Source: Punica granatum (taxonomy: Eukaryota > Streptophyta > Magnoliopsida > Myrtales > Lythraceae). Taken from it: 64,000 nt of DNA. How positions within the stretch are numbered: position 1 is the first letter of the stretch; every line of letters begins with the position of its first letter. The position numbers were made by a program, and so were the translations under genes. The stretch covers positions 2,418,001 through 2,482,000 of the forward strand of contig NC_045133.1 of NCBI RefSeq assembly GCF_007655135.1, written 5' to 3'. Below the pieces are notes generated by a model that saw only the letters and a program-made list of their open reading frames with translations, made no database searches and had not been told where the DNA came from. Of the stretch, positions 48,134 through 59,700 are shown in pieces.

Positions 48134-49552
48134 TCACTTAGACATCTTAACCTCACTGATTCTTTTAACGAAATCGTCCAAATCGTGGTCCGAGCTTCCT
48201 TCGGGCTTCATCGCACTCAAGGCCGCAATACTGATTTCTTTGGCCCGAACCCTCTCCGGCCGTGCACCATTGACCGAGTCCGTCAGAATGCGAGCCAGCT
48301 CGACTGCCTCGGGTATATTCATGGTCCCCTCACCGACTCGGATCCCGACACCTAATTGGTCCGCCAACAACTTCGCGTTAGTGAATTGGTCTGCCTTCAT
48401 CGGCCACGTCAGCATCACCACACCTGCAGTGACTCCTTCGATCGTCGAGTTCCATCCGCAATGAGTTAGGAACGCGCCCACCGCCCGGTGCCGCAATATC
48501 AGCAGCTGTGGGGCCCAACCCCTTATAACCAAGCCCCTCCCAACCACACGATCTTCGAAACCGTCAGGTATGGAACTGTAACCCGTTGCTACTTGCCGGC
48601 CATCGGGATTCCTCACGCATAGTATGAACCTGACCTTGCTCTGATCCAGCCCAGCAGTCAACTCATCCATCTGCTTACTTGTCAGCATCCCGCGACTCCC
48701 GAAGCACACGTAGACTACCGATCCATCCTGACATGAATCGAGCCACGTCATGACCTCGTGGGCCGGAATGGAGCTGGGCCCACCTCGATGGACCACCTGG
48801 TCGTCTTGGGTTGGCAACAGCGGGCCCACTGCCCACACCCGGTCATGACCGAGGTCTCTCTTCAAGTACTCAATGTATTCGCCCTCCAGCTCAGCAAACG
48901 AGTTGAACACCAGGCCCCAGCTCGCCACGTCAGCAAGCATGCTGTCGCGATGGAATTCCGAGGAAGGGTCCATGACTTCTGCATAGTTCCGGTACGCCTC
49001 AGGAATTTGCCATACGGGGTACGATGGGCAGTTCGGTAATTTCGGGAAGGAGATTTCATTCTCTGGCGTATCTCCCAGCTTCGGAAGATCCCGCCACAGC
49101 GAGAAATTGATCGAGAGGCCAAAGACGCCGGAAGGCGAAAAGACGACTCGGGGGATGCCGAGCTGTCGGGCTAAGTGGTGGGTCCAACCAAGGAAGAAGT
49201 CCGAGACAATGGCGTTCGGCGGGGAGGCATGGGAGCTGAACCAATCCAGGAGGGCCGGCGAGTGAAGATCATGGAGTCCGCGGATAATGGAGACGAGACG
49301 GTTGAGAGGGCCAGTGCCGGTGGAGGTTGGAGGTGGAGGCGGGGCAGGGAGGATGAGGGGCTGAAGAGAGGGATGAGGGTGGGCTGCTAGGAGGGGCTGT
49401 AGCAAGGGGAGGTTACCAGGGGTGACGAGGATGGTGATTGTGATGCCGGGTCGGGCGAGGAGGCGGTGGGCGAGGTCGAGGATGGGGATGGTGTGGCTGG
49501 ACCCAGGGAACGGGTACAAGAGGAGGTGGAGGATGCGATCTGGTCCCGCCAT
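48134..49552 (-). CDS. UDP-glycosyltransferase, UGT89-like (copy 3), single exon
   Basis: Intact and colinear with copy 2 over the whole coding region at a constant offset of 5,642 bases with no indels. It is 472 residues from MAGPDRILH (an in-frame ATG at 49570 would add MEKKQE). The N-terminal catalytic region differs most: GSSHTIPI replaces SSGHIIPI, but the catalytic His20 is kept. The PSPG box is complete (HCGWNS, WPMKADQ). Residues from about 61 to 256 are identical to copy 2, while changes cluster toward both ends, for example ADQ versus VDQ after the PSPG box. Acceptor specificity may therefore differ, since the acceptor pocket is built largely by the N-terminal half; this is inference. 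Its as-1-like site is about 1.2 kb upstream, compared with about 0.36 kb in copy 2. Confidence 0.95.
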   Translation of the reverse strand: MAGPDRILHLLLYPFPGSSHTIPILDLAHRLLARPGITITILVTPGNLPLLQPLLAAHPHPSLQPLILPAPPPPPTSTGTGPLNRLVSIIRGLHDLHSPALLDWFSSHASPPNAIVSDFFLGWTHHLARQLGIPRVVFSPSGVFGLSINFSLWRDLPKLGDTPENEISFPKLPNCPSYPVWQIPEAYRNYAEVMDPSSEFHRDSMLADVASWGLVFNSFAELEGEYIEYLKRDLGHDRVWAVGPLLPTQDDQVVHRGGPSSIPAHEVMTWLDSCQDGSVVYVCFGSRGMLTSKQMDELTAGLDQSKVRFILCVRNPDGRQVATGYSSIPDGFEDRVVGRGLVIRGWAPQLLILRHRAVGAFLTHCGWNSTIEGVTAGVVMLTWPMKADQFTNAKLLADQLGVGIRVGEGTMNIPEAVELARILTDSVNGARPERVRAKEISIAALSAMKPEGSSDHDLDDFVKRISEVKMSK

Positions 49553-49627
49553 TTCTTGTTTTTTCTCCATGGCGAAAAAGCTTTATAGACCCAGGCACGG
49601 ATATATGGACTATGACGGTCGTGAGGA

Positions 49628-49690
49628 GAGGAGGATGTGATCTGGTCCCGCCCGTTCTTGTTTTAACTCCGCGTTGGGAAAAGCCATACA
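49628..49690 (-). pseudogene. Remnant of a UGT 5' end upstream of copy 3
   Basis: The block GAGGATGTGATCTGGTCCCG, then CCCGTTCTTGTTTTAACTCC repeats the first codons of copies 2 and 3 (GAGGATGCGATCTGGTCCCG, then CCATTTCTTGTTTTTTCTCC). The position of the MAGPD start codon reads CCG on the plus strand instead of CAT, so the start is lost. Only about 60 bases remain: a truncated further copy or a local slippage duplication. Confidence 0.6.
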
Positions 49691-50533
49691 CACATGTATA
49701 TGCACAGATAGATATATCTTTTTCTCTTTTTTTTTTTTTTGCTGAATAAGATATATCTTTTCCTCAGTTACTACTTACTACACAAATATATATATCTTAT
49801 CTATTACGACAAGTTGGAGAATTAAGAAGGAATTTTATTTTGTTGCGTGGTATTAATTTTCTAATTAAGATTAATTTTAGAATCCACGGATAGTGCAAGA
49901 TACATGTGTGTGTATATATATATATATATTAAAAGCAGAAACATAATCAGTTCGATCTGTTCGTCGCATAATGTTCGCTTACTTAATAAAACTTTCTTGG
50001 ATTTTTAATTTTTTTAATTTATTAAGTTTTAATGAATTACAAATTGTGGAAATGTGCATTCATATTTTTCGAATTAATATGCTACATCTGCTTTTCAAAA
50101 ATAAATTAATCATATTTTTTTAGAAATTAATCATATTTGCTTTTCAAAAATATAACTTAAATAATGTTTTATTAAATAAACATTTTGTATGATACCTTAT
50201 AAATATAAACATGAAGCACCACACTATAAATTGACCGATTGAATTCTTAAAAAAATACTGCTATCACTGGATGCGAGTTTAAAAGAAAATCTACTATCGA
50301 GAGAGTTATTTTCCGATTGTAGATTTCAAATATGAAAATGGGCAGACCTACCTATCTCAAATTTTATCATCTCTTAGCATATGGCTTGTTATTTTCAATT
50401 ACCGTTGATCGATGGTTCTTGAAGTTGAGTTGTTGGTTAAAGTATCTTTTTGGCAATTAATTGATTAGTAATTGATCAGTCTAGTATTATTTTTGCACAT
50501 GATTTCACATTCTATATCATGCAACGCCCCCAG

Positions 50534-50536
<3 letters not shown>

Positions 50537-50578
<42 letters not shown>
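50537..50578. repeat. (TA)n microsatellite
   Basis: About twenty uninterrupted TA units, about 1 kb upstream of UGT copy 3. Confidence 0.95.
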
Positions 50579-50581
<3 letters not shown>

Positions 50582-50749
50582 TAGGAATATCTGTGTCTTG
50601 GACGATATAATAATATTTTCCCTACTTTTGTGGTCCCCACAAACTTTCGGCCGCTTCAATAATTCAAGTCGGGCCCGCTGAGTGAACTAGTGGGTTTAGA
50701 TTTTATTAGTCAATAGATAGATATGTTGTTTTCACATTGCTTCTACGGA

Positions 50750-50766
50750 CGTCACGACTGACGTCA
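50750..50766 (-). promoter_or_regulatory. as-1-like element upstream of UGT copy 3
   Basis: The minus strand reads TGACGTCAGTCGTGACG: two intact TGACG half-sites with exactly 7 bases between them. The flanking text (CTTCTACGGACGTCA, ATGAAGTTCATGCA) matches that around the 44265 site, so the two are duplicates. It lies about 1.2 kb upstream of the copy 3 start. Confidence 0.6.
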
Positions 50767-51370
50767 TGAAGTTCATGCATCATTATACGGCCTATATCAT
50801 TCCAAGAGTTCAAAGATTCTCGGAACAGAGCGTCGGCCGGTTATGATTCGAGTTCCTACGCATCATTCCAAGGGAAGGCAGGGCTACAATGATTTAAGCC
50901 CTCGGAGAGGCCAAACAAGTTCTAAGAATAGCATCGACAGTAAGCCAGATGGTGACCTCTCTCTTGCAACAGATATCTCATTGCCGTTACGACCATCGAC
51001 CGGTGGTTCCCCTCTTGTTACGATTGACGGTGTTGTATGCCCTATAATTCTGTTGTCCTTGTACTGGCCGAGCGGTTTCTTATTTGTGTTTTCTCTCATG
51101 TTGTCGCGTGCAGGCGGAGCTTGTGTTTTGTTAGTGATGTTTTTGTGCTCCTGGGATTTTTGTCTGTCCATTTATTAATAAATTTCTGTTTCCTTTTAGA
51201 TGATTAGAAATCTATTTAATATATTAAGTAAAGTTTCGAATTTAAATGGCGTGAATGAAAAAAATAAATCAAGATCTTAAAAATAGAATAGAGTTTATCC
51301 CAAAATGACTCCACTCTGATCAAATCTGAATTAAATTAATTCGGATATCGGAGAGAAAGGGATTCTCTAA

Positions 51371-51469
51371 CTCGACAATTTGTCACGGTGCCCATCATAT
51401 AAAAATTTGAGTGGCGGGTGTGGGGTCCACAAAAATTTGTGTGATGGGCACCATGACAGATTGTCAAGC
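51371..51469. mobile_element. Short foldback MITE-like hairpin
   Basis: The left arm CTCGACAATTTGTCACGGTG, then CCCATCATATAAAAATTT is the imperfect inverse of the right arm AAATTTGTGTGATGGGCACC, then ATGACAGATTGTCAAGC. The whole is about 99 bases with a loop of about 20. It is absent from the homologous spacer of copy 2, so it may have inserted after the duplication. Confidence 0.6.
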
Positions 51470-51492
51470 TATAATCCCCCAGCATCCATAGA

Positions 51493-51509
51493 CGTCATGA
51501 CTCACGTGA
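51493..51509 (-). promoter_or_regulatory. Degenerate as-1-like element
   Basis: The minus strand reads TCACGTGAGTCATGACG: one intact TGACG, one changed to TCACG, spacing 7. It is the homologue of the 45414 site. It also creates a CACGTG G-box, and a second CACGTG follows at about 51519. Confidence 0.45.
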
Positions 51510-51639
51510 TCAGGTCCATCACGTGGCTCAAACTCGTTCCTTTTCGAATTATTATTATATTTTCTAAATTGAAAATAGAGATGAATACTTATCCTCTTAA
51601 ACTAGATTCCGAGTTTAAATTTTGTTATAAGTAAAAAAA

Positions 51640-51643
<4 letters not shown>

Positions 51644-51674
<31 letters not shown>
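51644..51674. repeat. (TA)n microsatellite
   Basis: About fifteen uninterrupted TA units in intergenic DNA. Confidence 0.9.
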
Positions 51675-51676
<2 letters not shown>

Positions 51677-51860
51677 CAAGGGGTTTCTATTCCATAATGA
51701 ATTAATTAAGTTCCATGTGGATTAGTCGTCCCTTTGCGTATCACTTGTAACTTGATCGCCGAGTGTTGCGCCATCAATGATGGATCGATTGATCATGCAT
51801 GTTTGAGGGTCTCAGCATTCGTTTTTGTTTTGGATGCTAAAATTGACATGTGTATGTATG

Positions 51861-51865
<5 letters not shown>

Positions 51866-51902
<37 letters not shown>
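51866..51902. repeat. (TA)n microsatellite
   Basis: About eighteen TA units preceded by a GTAT run (TGTATGTATGTATG). Confidence 0.9.
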
Positions 51903-51905
<3 letters not shown>

Positions 51906-52315
51906 GAATTGGAGCTCCATTTTTGGTCGTCCTCCAATAGGAACGGCCGGTCGATGGTGTCTTCTATGACTTCTCGGGAGTTTATGCTCCAAGGTCTGTT
52001 TGGCTTGGATGTTATAGAGATGGTTACCTCGTGATTATTTGTACGTGATGATATGAACAATATAGTCGGGGAATTAATTTCGTTCTTTTTTTTTTCTTTT
52101 TCTTTTTTTGTTTTTTTTGGGGGGGTGCTAGAAGGAAGGCGAGAGGCCAAAATTGGTTTCTAATTTATTTATTTGGCCTTTACTACGATTGAATATCTAT
52201 AATGTCAATCGAGTTGCATAATTGGTGCTGTTGTATCTGCTTGTTGATAGTAAGGGGACAATATAACATACGCAGTTGATGTTTGAGTTATGCTCGCTCA
52301 TTAATCGTGTAATGT

Positions 52316-54035
<1,720 letters not shown>

Positions 54036-54366
54036 AGATTGTTATTTATCTAATAATAATAATAGATAAATCTATGCCATGTATCTACGTACGTATGCTT
54101 TTCCTATTTACATTGTTTTGGATTTCTGCGATCGTCCCTTGACATGCAAAATGTTCCTTATTATATTTCTAATTAATTAATTTGAAATACAATAAAATGA
54201 AAAAAGAAAATATACATAATAATACGAAAATTTATTGTTCCGACCATGACTAATCCTTTGTTTGAAGTACCTTTCATAAATTCAACTCAGAATATATTAA
54301 CTGAAAGCATAAAATCTCGTACAACATTTAGGATATCTATTATATATTCTAATAGATATGATCTAA

Positions 54367-54672
54367 TCTATATTATTAGATATATATTATGAAATATATG
54401 AAACCCATAGTAAAAAAAAACTAAAAAACGAATTTTTTTTGGAAAGCTCTGCGATTTTAATGATGTTCACTTTTTTTTTCTTTGCTAAGTATTTTAATAA
54501 TATTCCACACTCTTCATCATTAACAATAAATATATAAATGTTATTTATGGAATATAATCTAAAATTACTACAAACCACCGATTCATATTATATTTCAAAA
54601 GTATATTACATGAAATTTTATTTAGAATATATATAATATGGAGTCCCATGCAACGGATGAACAAATAACTAG
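54367..54672 (+). mobile_element. Mini-Helitron candidate in duplication copy 1
   Basis: It starts TCTATATTATTAGATATATA after A (54366) and ends AACTAG before T (54673), giving A|TC...CTAG|T. Near the 3' end CCATGCAACGGATG is a damaged form of the hairpin seen in the other copy. It is 306 bases long, like its partner at 61844-62149. Confidence 0.55.
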
Positions 54673-55802
54673 TTATTGCATAATTTTTTGCTTTCACCAA
54701 AAGCAAAGGAAAAAAGGAAAAAAAATATTTCCATTTTTTTATCAAGTCAGGTATGATTCGGCATTAATTATCTTTGGCTCGATTATTTTTCTTTCATTGA
54801 CATGAAATTAAGGACCAAAAATTGCATTTATCTTTTTCTTAAAGAAAAAGGTCAATTAGCTAGCTTGTTGTCTTTCCTCGGTCCCAACTTGATTCAAAAG
54901 AAGAGGGGAAAAAACGATTATTCGATCATCCTATCTTGCTAAAATATTTAGAATAAAATGCAGTTAACACTCTTACATTTAAGCCTAGTGGTAAAGCACC
55001 TCCCAACCTTTAGAATTTTGCACTATACCACTCGACATATACAAAAAGAAGCAAAGTGCAACCCGATTACTAGTCTGGCCAAAACTTCAATTATATTAAT
55101 ATATTGATTCAGATTTTGAAAAAAAAATCAAAAAAATTAAAAATTTTGAAAATTTTAAAAAAATCTTCTCCTGCCTTCATTTTTTGACATGGAAACATCA
55201 AAGGAAAAGAGAATTGAGTTCTTTTATTCATTCAATAGAACATTCATTCTTTGCTTCCCCTTAATAATCTCACGAGCTCTCCCCTTCTCCACCCGAATTC
55301 CAAAGATCTCCACCACATAGTCAATCCCAATGTTTTCTTCTTCATCCCCATAAAATCTCCATCAAGGTTTTTTTCCTCCATGGCCATCCGACATTTTGAC
55401 ACAAAAAGGTCTGGCCTTTGGATCAGGTCGGTCTCAGAGTTGTTCGTCGTTGGGAGGTCATTTGAGTCTCTGATTCGATAAAAGATATCACCTTTGGGCC
55501 TATCTGATCAAATTCTAGATTATGTTTAGCTCATTGTTTTGTTCTTCCGAGGTCTCACCTCTCCCTCTATGTCGTAGGTTCTTATGTCTTCTCTCGGCCT
55601 AATTTTCTACATTTTAAATAATTTAATATATTGGTAATAAATTAATTTTGGCCAAAAAATGGCTGGAAAAGTAGCCAGGGTTGCAATATGCTTCTTATTA
55701 AATAGGTTGGGTGGTGTGATGCCAAATTTTAAAGGATAGGGGGTATTTCGCTACTAAGCCCAAAGGTGGGGGGCAAAGTGTCATTTACTCAAACTTTCGT
55801 AG

Positions 55803-55963
55803 GGTGGCCGATGGCGGATGGTAGGGAAGTTTATGGAGAGAAGTACACGACGTTGAAGCAGGAATGCAAGACGGTCTCCGAGTGCGGATCGCATTGTCTG
55901 CATTTTGGGTGTATTTCGAAAGCCTGTGTGGACGGTCTGTGCTCGTCTACATGTCACGGCTGA
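55803..55963 (+). pseudogene. Defensin-like cysteine-rich peptide pseudogene (exon 2 only)
   Basis: Exon 2 of the peptide gene is preserved after a TAG acceptor (TTTCGTAG), reading WPMADGREVYGEKY onward to TCHG and a TGA. The signal-peptide exon found in the second copy is missing upstream, where unrelated sequence replaces it. One of the eight cysteines is lost: the tail is CSSTCHG instead of CSCTCHG. Without a signal peptide or a complete cysteine set it is unlikely to give a secreted disulfide-stabilised peptide. An alternative in-frame ATG at 55766 has no conservation. Confidence 0.8.
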
Positions 55964-56733
55964 CATATTTATGTTCGCTGAAAGTCGTGTGTTCACTCCT
56001 GCTAGGCATGTGCTAGCTAGCACGACCTTATGATTGCATGAATAAATTTTGTTTCCTTGTTTAAGAAAATGAGAAAATTATTATTATTGCTAATTTTTTT
56101 TTTTAGTGTGTACCCTTTGATATTCAGAAGGCTGCTACGTCCCAATTATTTCATGTTTAAGTCGGATCAATCCACTAAGTGATAAATCTCTTTTAGTAGT
56201 GAATTTTTTATTCACAAGATACGAATATATAATTATACTTAAGTTGAACAAGTGACGAATAATTTACAGCTTTTTATGCTAACGCAATTAAGTAACAAAT
56301 TAATCTGTTTCTGCCTCTTGATAATTCGACCAGAACCCTTTATTTTTGTGCTTGATATAGGCATAAGAAAAATCATAAATAAAAAAATGATCATTCCCAT
56401 ATCATCTTCAATCGATTGCCTTTCTCAATCGTCTGCCATCATCGACTCTCCATAATTATTGAATTGGATAGTCCAATTTCGATCTATTAAAATTCTTGAG
56501 TACGTTACGACTCGATGTTGGAGATGTTATGATTTAATTGGGCCACTCATGAGTCCCATCAGATTTGTCGCATAACATAGGGCCCATGTTCTATAATAAT
56601 CGCATGGAGCTTTTTCTCGCGTACTTACTAAGGGGGACCATGACGAAACGCGGCGGGCTTTAGACTGAATAATTAATCCCTTGAATTTGTGTACCTAACA
56701 TGGATAGCTCGTCTTTGATTCACTCGAAGAGGT

Positions 56734-59700
56734 AAACTAATCGAGATATATGTGCAAATCGGTCCAATTAAATCTGGACATGGCTCCAAATAAGCTATTC
56801 CTATTTCATGTTTTACTAGCCGCAAAATAAATATTAGTTAAAGTTGGAATCTCACTAGTCATGCTCAGATCGAGATCATGGAATATGAGACATTGAGTTT
56901 ATCTCGAAACAGTCGTGCGTCCAAGTTCGGGGACGCTTGAGAGTAGAATCAAATCTCTTATAATTCAGAAAATGAGGCGTCTATTACTTCATAACATTTT
57001 ATTTTTCAAGAAATGATTTTTAAAATAAAATAAACGATTCCATGTTTCATTATTATCATGGTATCTCTATGAGCTGAAGTTGACTTTTTCATTAATTTTT
57101 TCATCATTAGCTAGTTAACTATCTACAATCGATAAACATCAATCCTCGGATTATCCAATCTTCTCGAACCATTTGTGCTTATGAAATTGACGTTGCAGGT
57201 GAAGCTGATGAAGTTGACGTTGCGTCCCTGAAACAACATTTGGCACGAATGCAATTAATTTCCACTCGGTCGTCAATTTATCTTGATTTTAAATCCAGTA
57301 AGTCACCGAAACTGTAATAAATTGGCCCATTTATTATGCAATTTGTTAAATGCATGACATCTCGTGATTGAGATTTGCACTATCTTTTTTTGCTTCCTTT
57401 AAATTTTCTTTTTCCAACCGCATCTTCTTTTTTCCATGAAAACAGTACATTTTTCTACTTCCATAACCAAAAAGCGACCGATCCGAGAAAATAACATCGC
57501 CTAATCCTTCGACAGCGGTGATCTGGCAGTAGCTTCAGCGATGGTAGAGTGAGCTTCGGTGAGGATGACCGACGACAATGGAGGACGAAGGGATTGGTTG
57601 AGCTGAACGAGGTCGAGGAGGGACGGAGCTTGCCCATGCGAAAAGCCAGCTGAAGGGGAGCCGAGATCGGAGGAAGAATTCGGTTATAGGGGCGGTTTCA
57701 ATTTCAATCTGCGTCACTTTTACGCACAACACACAAATGAAAAGTGGGCTAGGCTAGGAGCGACCAAGTGATGAAGTGCATTAAGTCGGTTTCGAAATCT
57801 TTGTTTTTGGTATACGTTTGGTTTTACAATCAAATTTTTAACTTTAACTTTAAGTTTACTCATTATTACGTAACAAAAATTAACGACACAATTATTACTT
57901 TTTTATTTTTCTTCAATTTTTTTAACTATTCAATTTAATTTTTAATACTAAATTCTCCCAACTATCCATTACTTTTTTCATAATTTAACAACACAATCAT
58001 TACTTTCTCTCAACTATTCATTACTTTTTTACACTTTTTTTTCATAATTCAACAACACAATCATTATAATCCAATTAAAATCAAAATTTAACTCTACTTT
58101 ACTTTAAAACCAAACACACCAAGTTCGTGGATACTAGCGTTGAATTTCACCTCCTGTAGCATATATTTGGCCAGTTTTGATAGAGATATATGCCTAAGTT
58201 TTAGCATACATATAGTTTAACTAGTATTTGTGTGTTGCGCGAAATGCTAGGATGACATTGTTTTCAAAATTAGAAAAAAAAATAAAAAATTTCAAAATAG
58301 ACATATTCAGCTTATGCCTTCAGTTATTTTATTTTATTTTTAAGGAAAATGGGACAAATGCCCAAGAATCTAAGTAGAACAAAAGCAAGGTGTAGCAACC
58401 TCAACAAGATTCTAACGGTAAATAACCTAGATCATCTATATTATAGGTATTTAAAGTAAATTCCTAAACTACATGCGACGACAGGTCTCCGTTTGTTAAA
58501 TGAGAGTTCTCCACCTAGGATTTTCAAGCATTTCCCTAACCCCTCATTGATTGTCCTTTTGAATTCACTACATCAATTAATAACTCATGTTATTTTTTCA
58601 CGAAAAATCCATATTAATTTCAACCGAGTGTTATTACATTTCCTCATTTCAATTCGTCGGTTTCTTGCTCTTTGACGCTCATATTTTTCGACTCAATTCA
58701 TGACTATCAATCTAAGATCAAGGCCGAGCTCTCTAACATCTGCCCTTGAAATGTATATATATATATATATGTGTGTATTACTTCGCAATATTCTAAAACT
58801 TCTTGATATTTCATCTCTTCTATCCTTATCCACTATTACTACTAATGGAATTTATAAATTTAATTTACAAAGTACCAACAAAAAGTAAAAGTATGCAAAG
58901 ACCCATACAATATGACTGGTTAGGAACATAATGGAGAACATGGAGACCAAGAGGCCAGATGATAGATCGTTGAGTGAGTCAATTCGTACAGTAATTTCCT
59001 TTCAGAAACACAAGTTGAATATGGACATCCCAATCCTTAAGAAGTAGCCCCTTGATATCCTAAACTAATGAATGTTGATAGGGCCGCAAGATGCATCCTT
59101 GAGAAGCCAATTACCAACTAGCAGAGAATCCACTTCAAGAATAAGCCATCTGCAACCCATCGATAACCTGAGATATTATGAACAAGTTTTTTTTTTTTAA
59201 TACTTAATCGTATATAGATATCTTTCTACAAATGCTTGATTATGTACGTACACATTTTTATCCTTTTATTTATCCATTTATACTATTATATAAAGGGAGA
59301 TCTTGGTGTCCCCCACCCCAACGTTACAAACTAAATGAGAAGTCCAATATACTCTCTAAATGTAGTATAATAAAATTCACCCGAAAATCATTTGAGAACA
59401 AAATTGATCATTCAATAATAATTCTCTCAATTCATTCTAAACCCCCTCAAGAAATCGGACGCGCCAATCTCTCCCTCCGTCCCCAGCACTCTCGCACACG
59501 TTCTCCTTTTACGTCTTCCTCTTCCTTTTCTTTTTTTTCCTCCAACTCTTTCAATTCATTGTTATAGCTCTCAAACTTCTATTTCCAATCGTAGAAGATT
59601 CAAATCGTCATAACTATTGAACTGTTCAACGAAAATGAGTTCTGTACATTCCTATGTCTTCCTTGTGATCATAGGAGTCTAAACATATAAGACTTTTGTA

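Larger units (their letters stand above)
54041..56733. repeat. Segmental duplication, copy 1
   Basis: Homologous to 61508-64000 in the same orientation. Good matches cover 54041-54950 and 55801-56733. The middle (54952-55800) is unrelated to copy 2 and replaces the promoter and first exon of the peptide gene. Homology may continue beyond the right edge of the window in copy 2. Confidence 0.9.

Noticed and set aside
50465..50681. Frames encoding YIYIYI runs
   Set aside because: Direct translation of the TA microsatellite.
54966..55040. tRNA-like A box (CCTAGTGGTAAAGCACC)
   Set aside because: No B box at suitable distance, so it was not called a SINE.
58217..58260. A second Helitron 3' end (ACTAGTATTTGTGTGTTGCGCG)
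   Set aside because: The terminal CTAGT-like text is present on the minus strand, but the hairpin is degraded and no matching 5' end was found.
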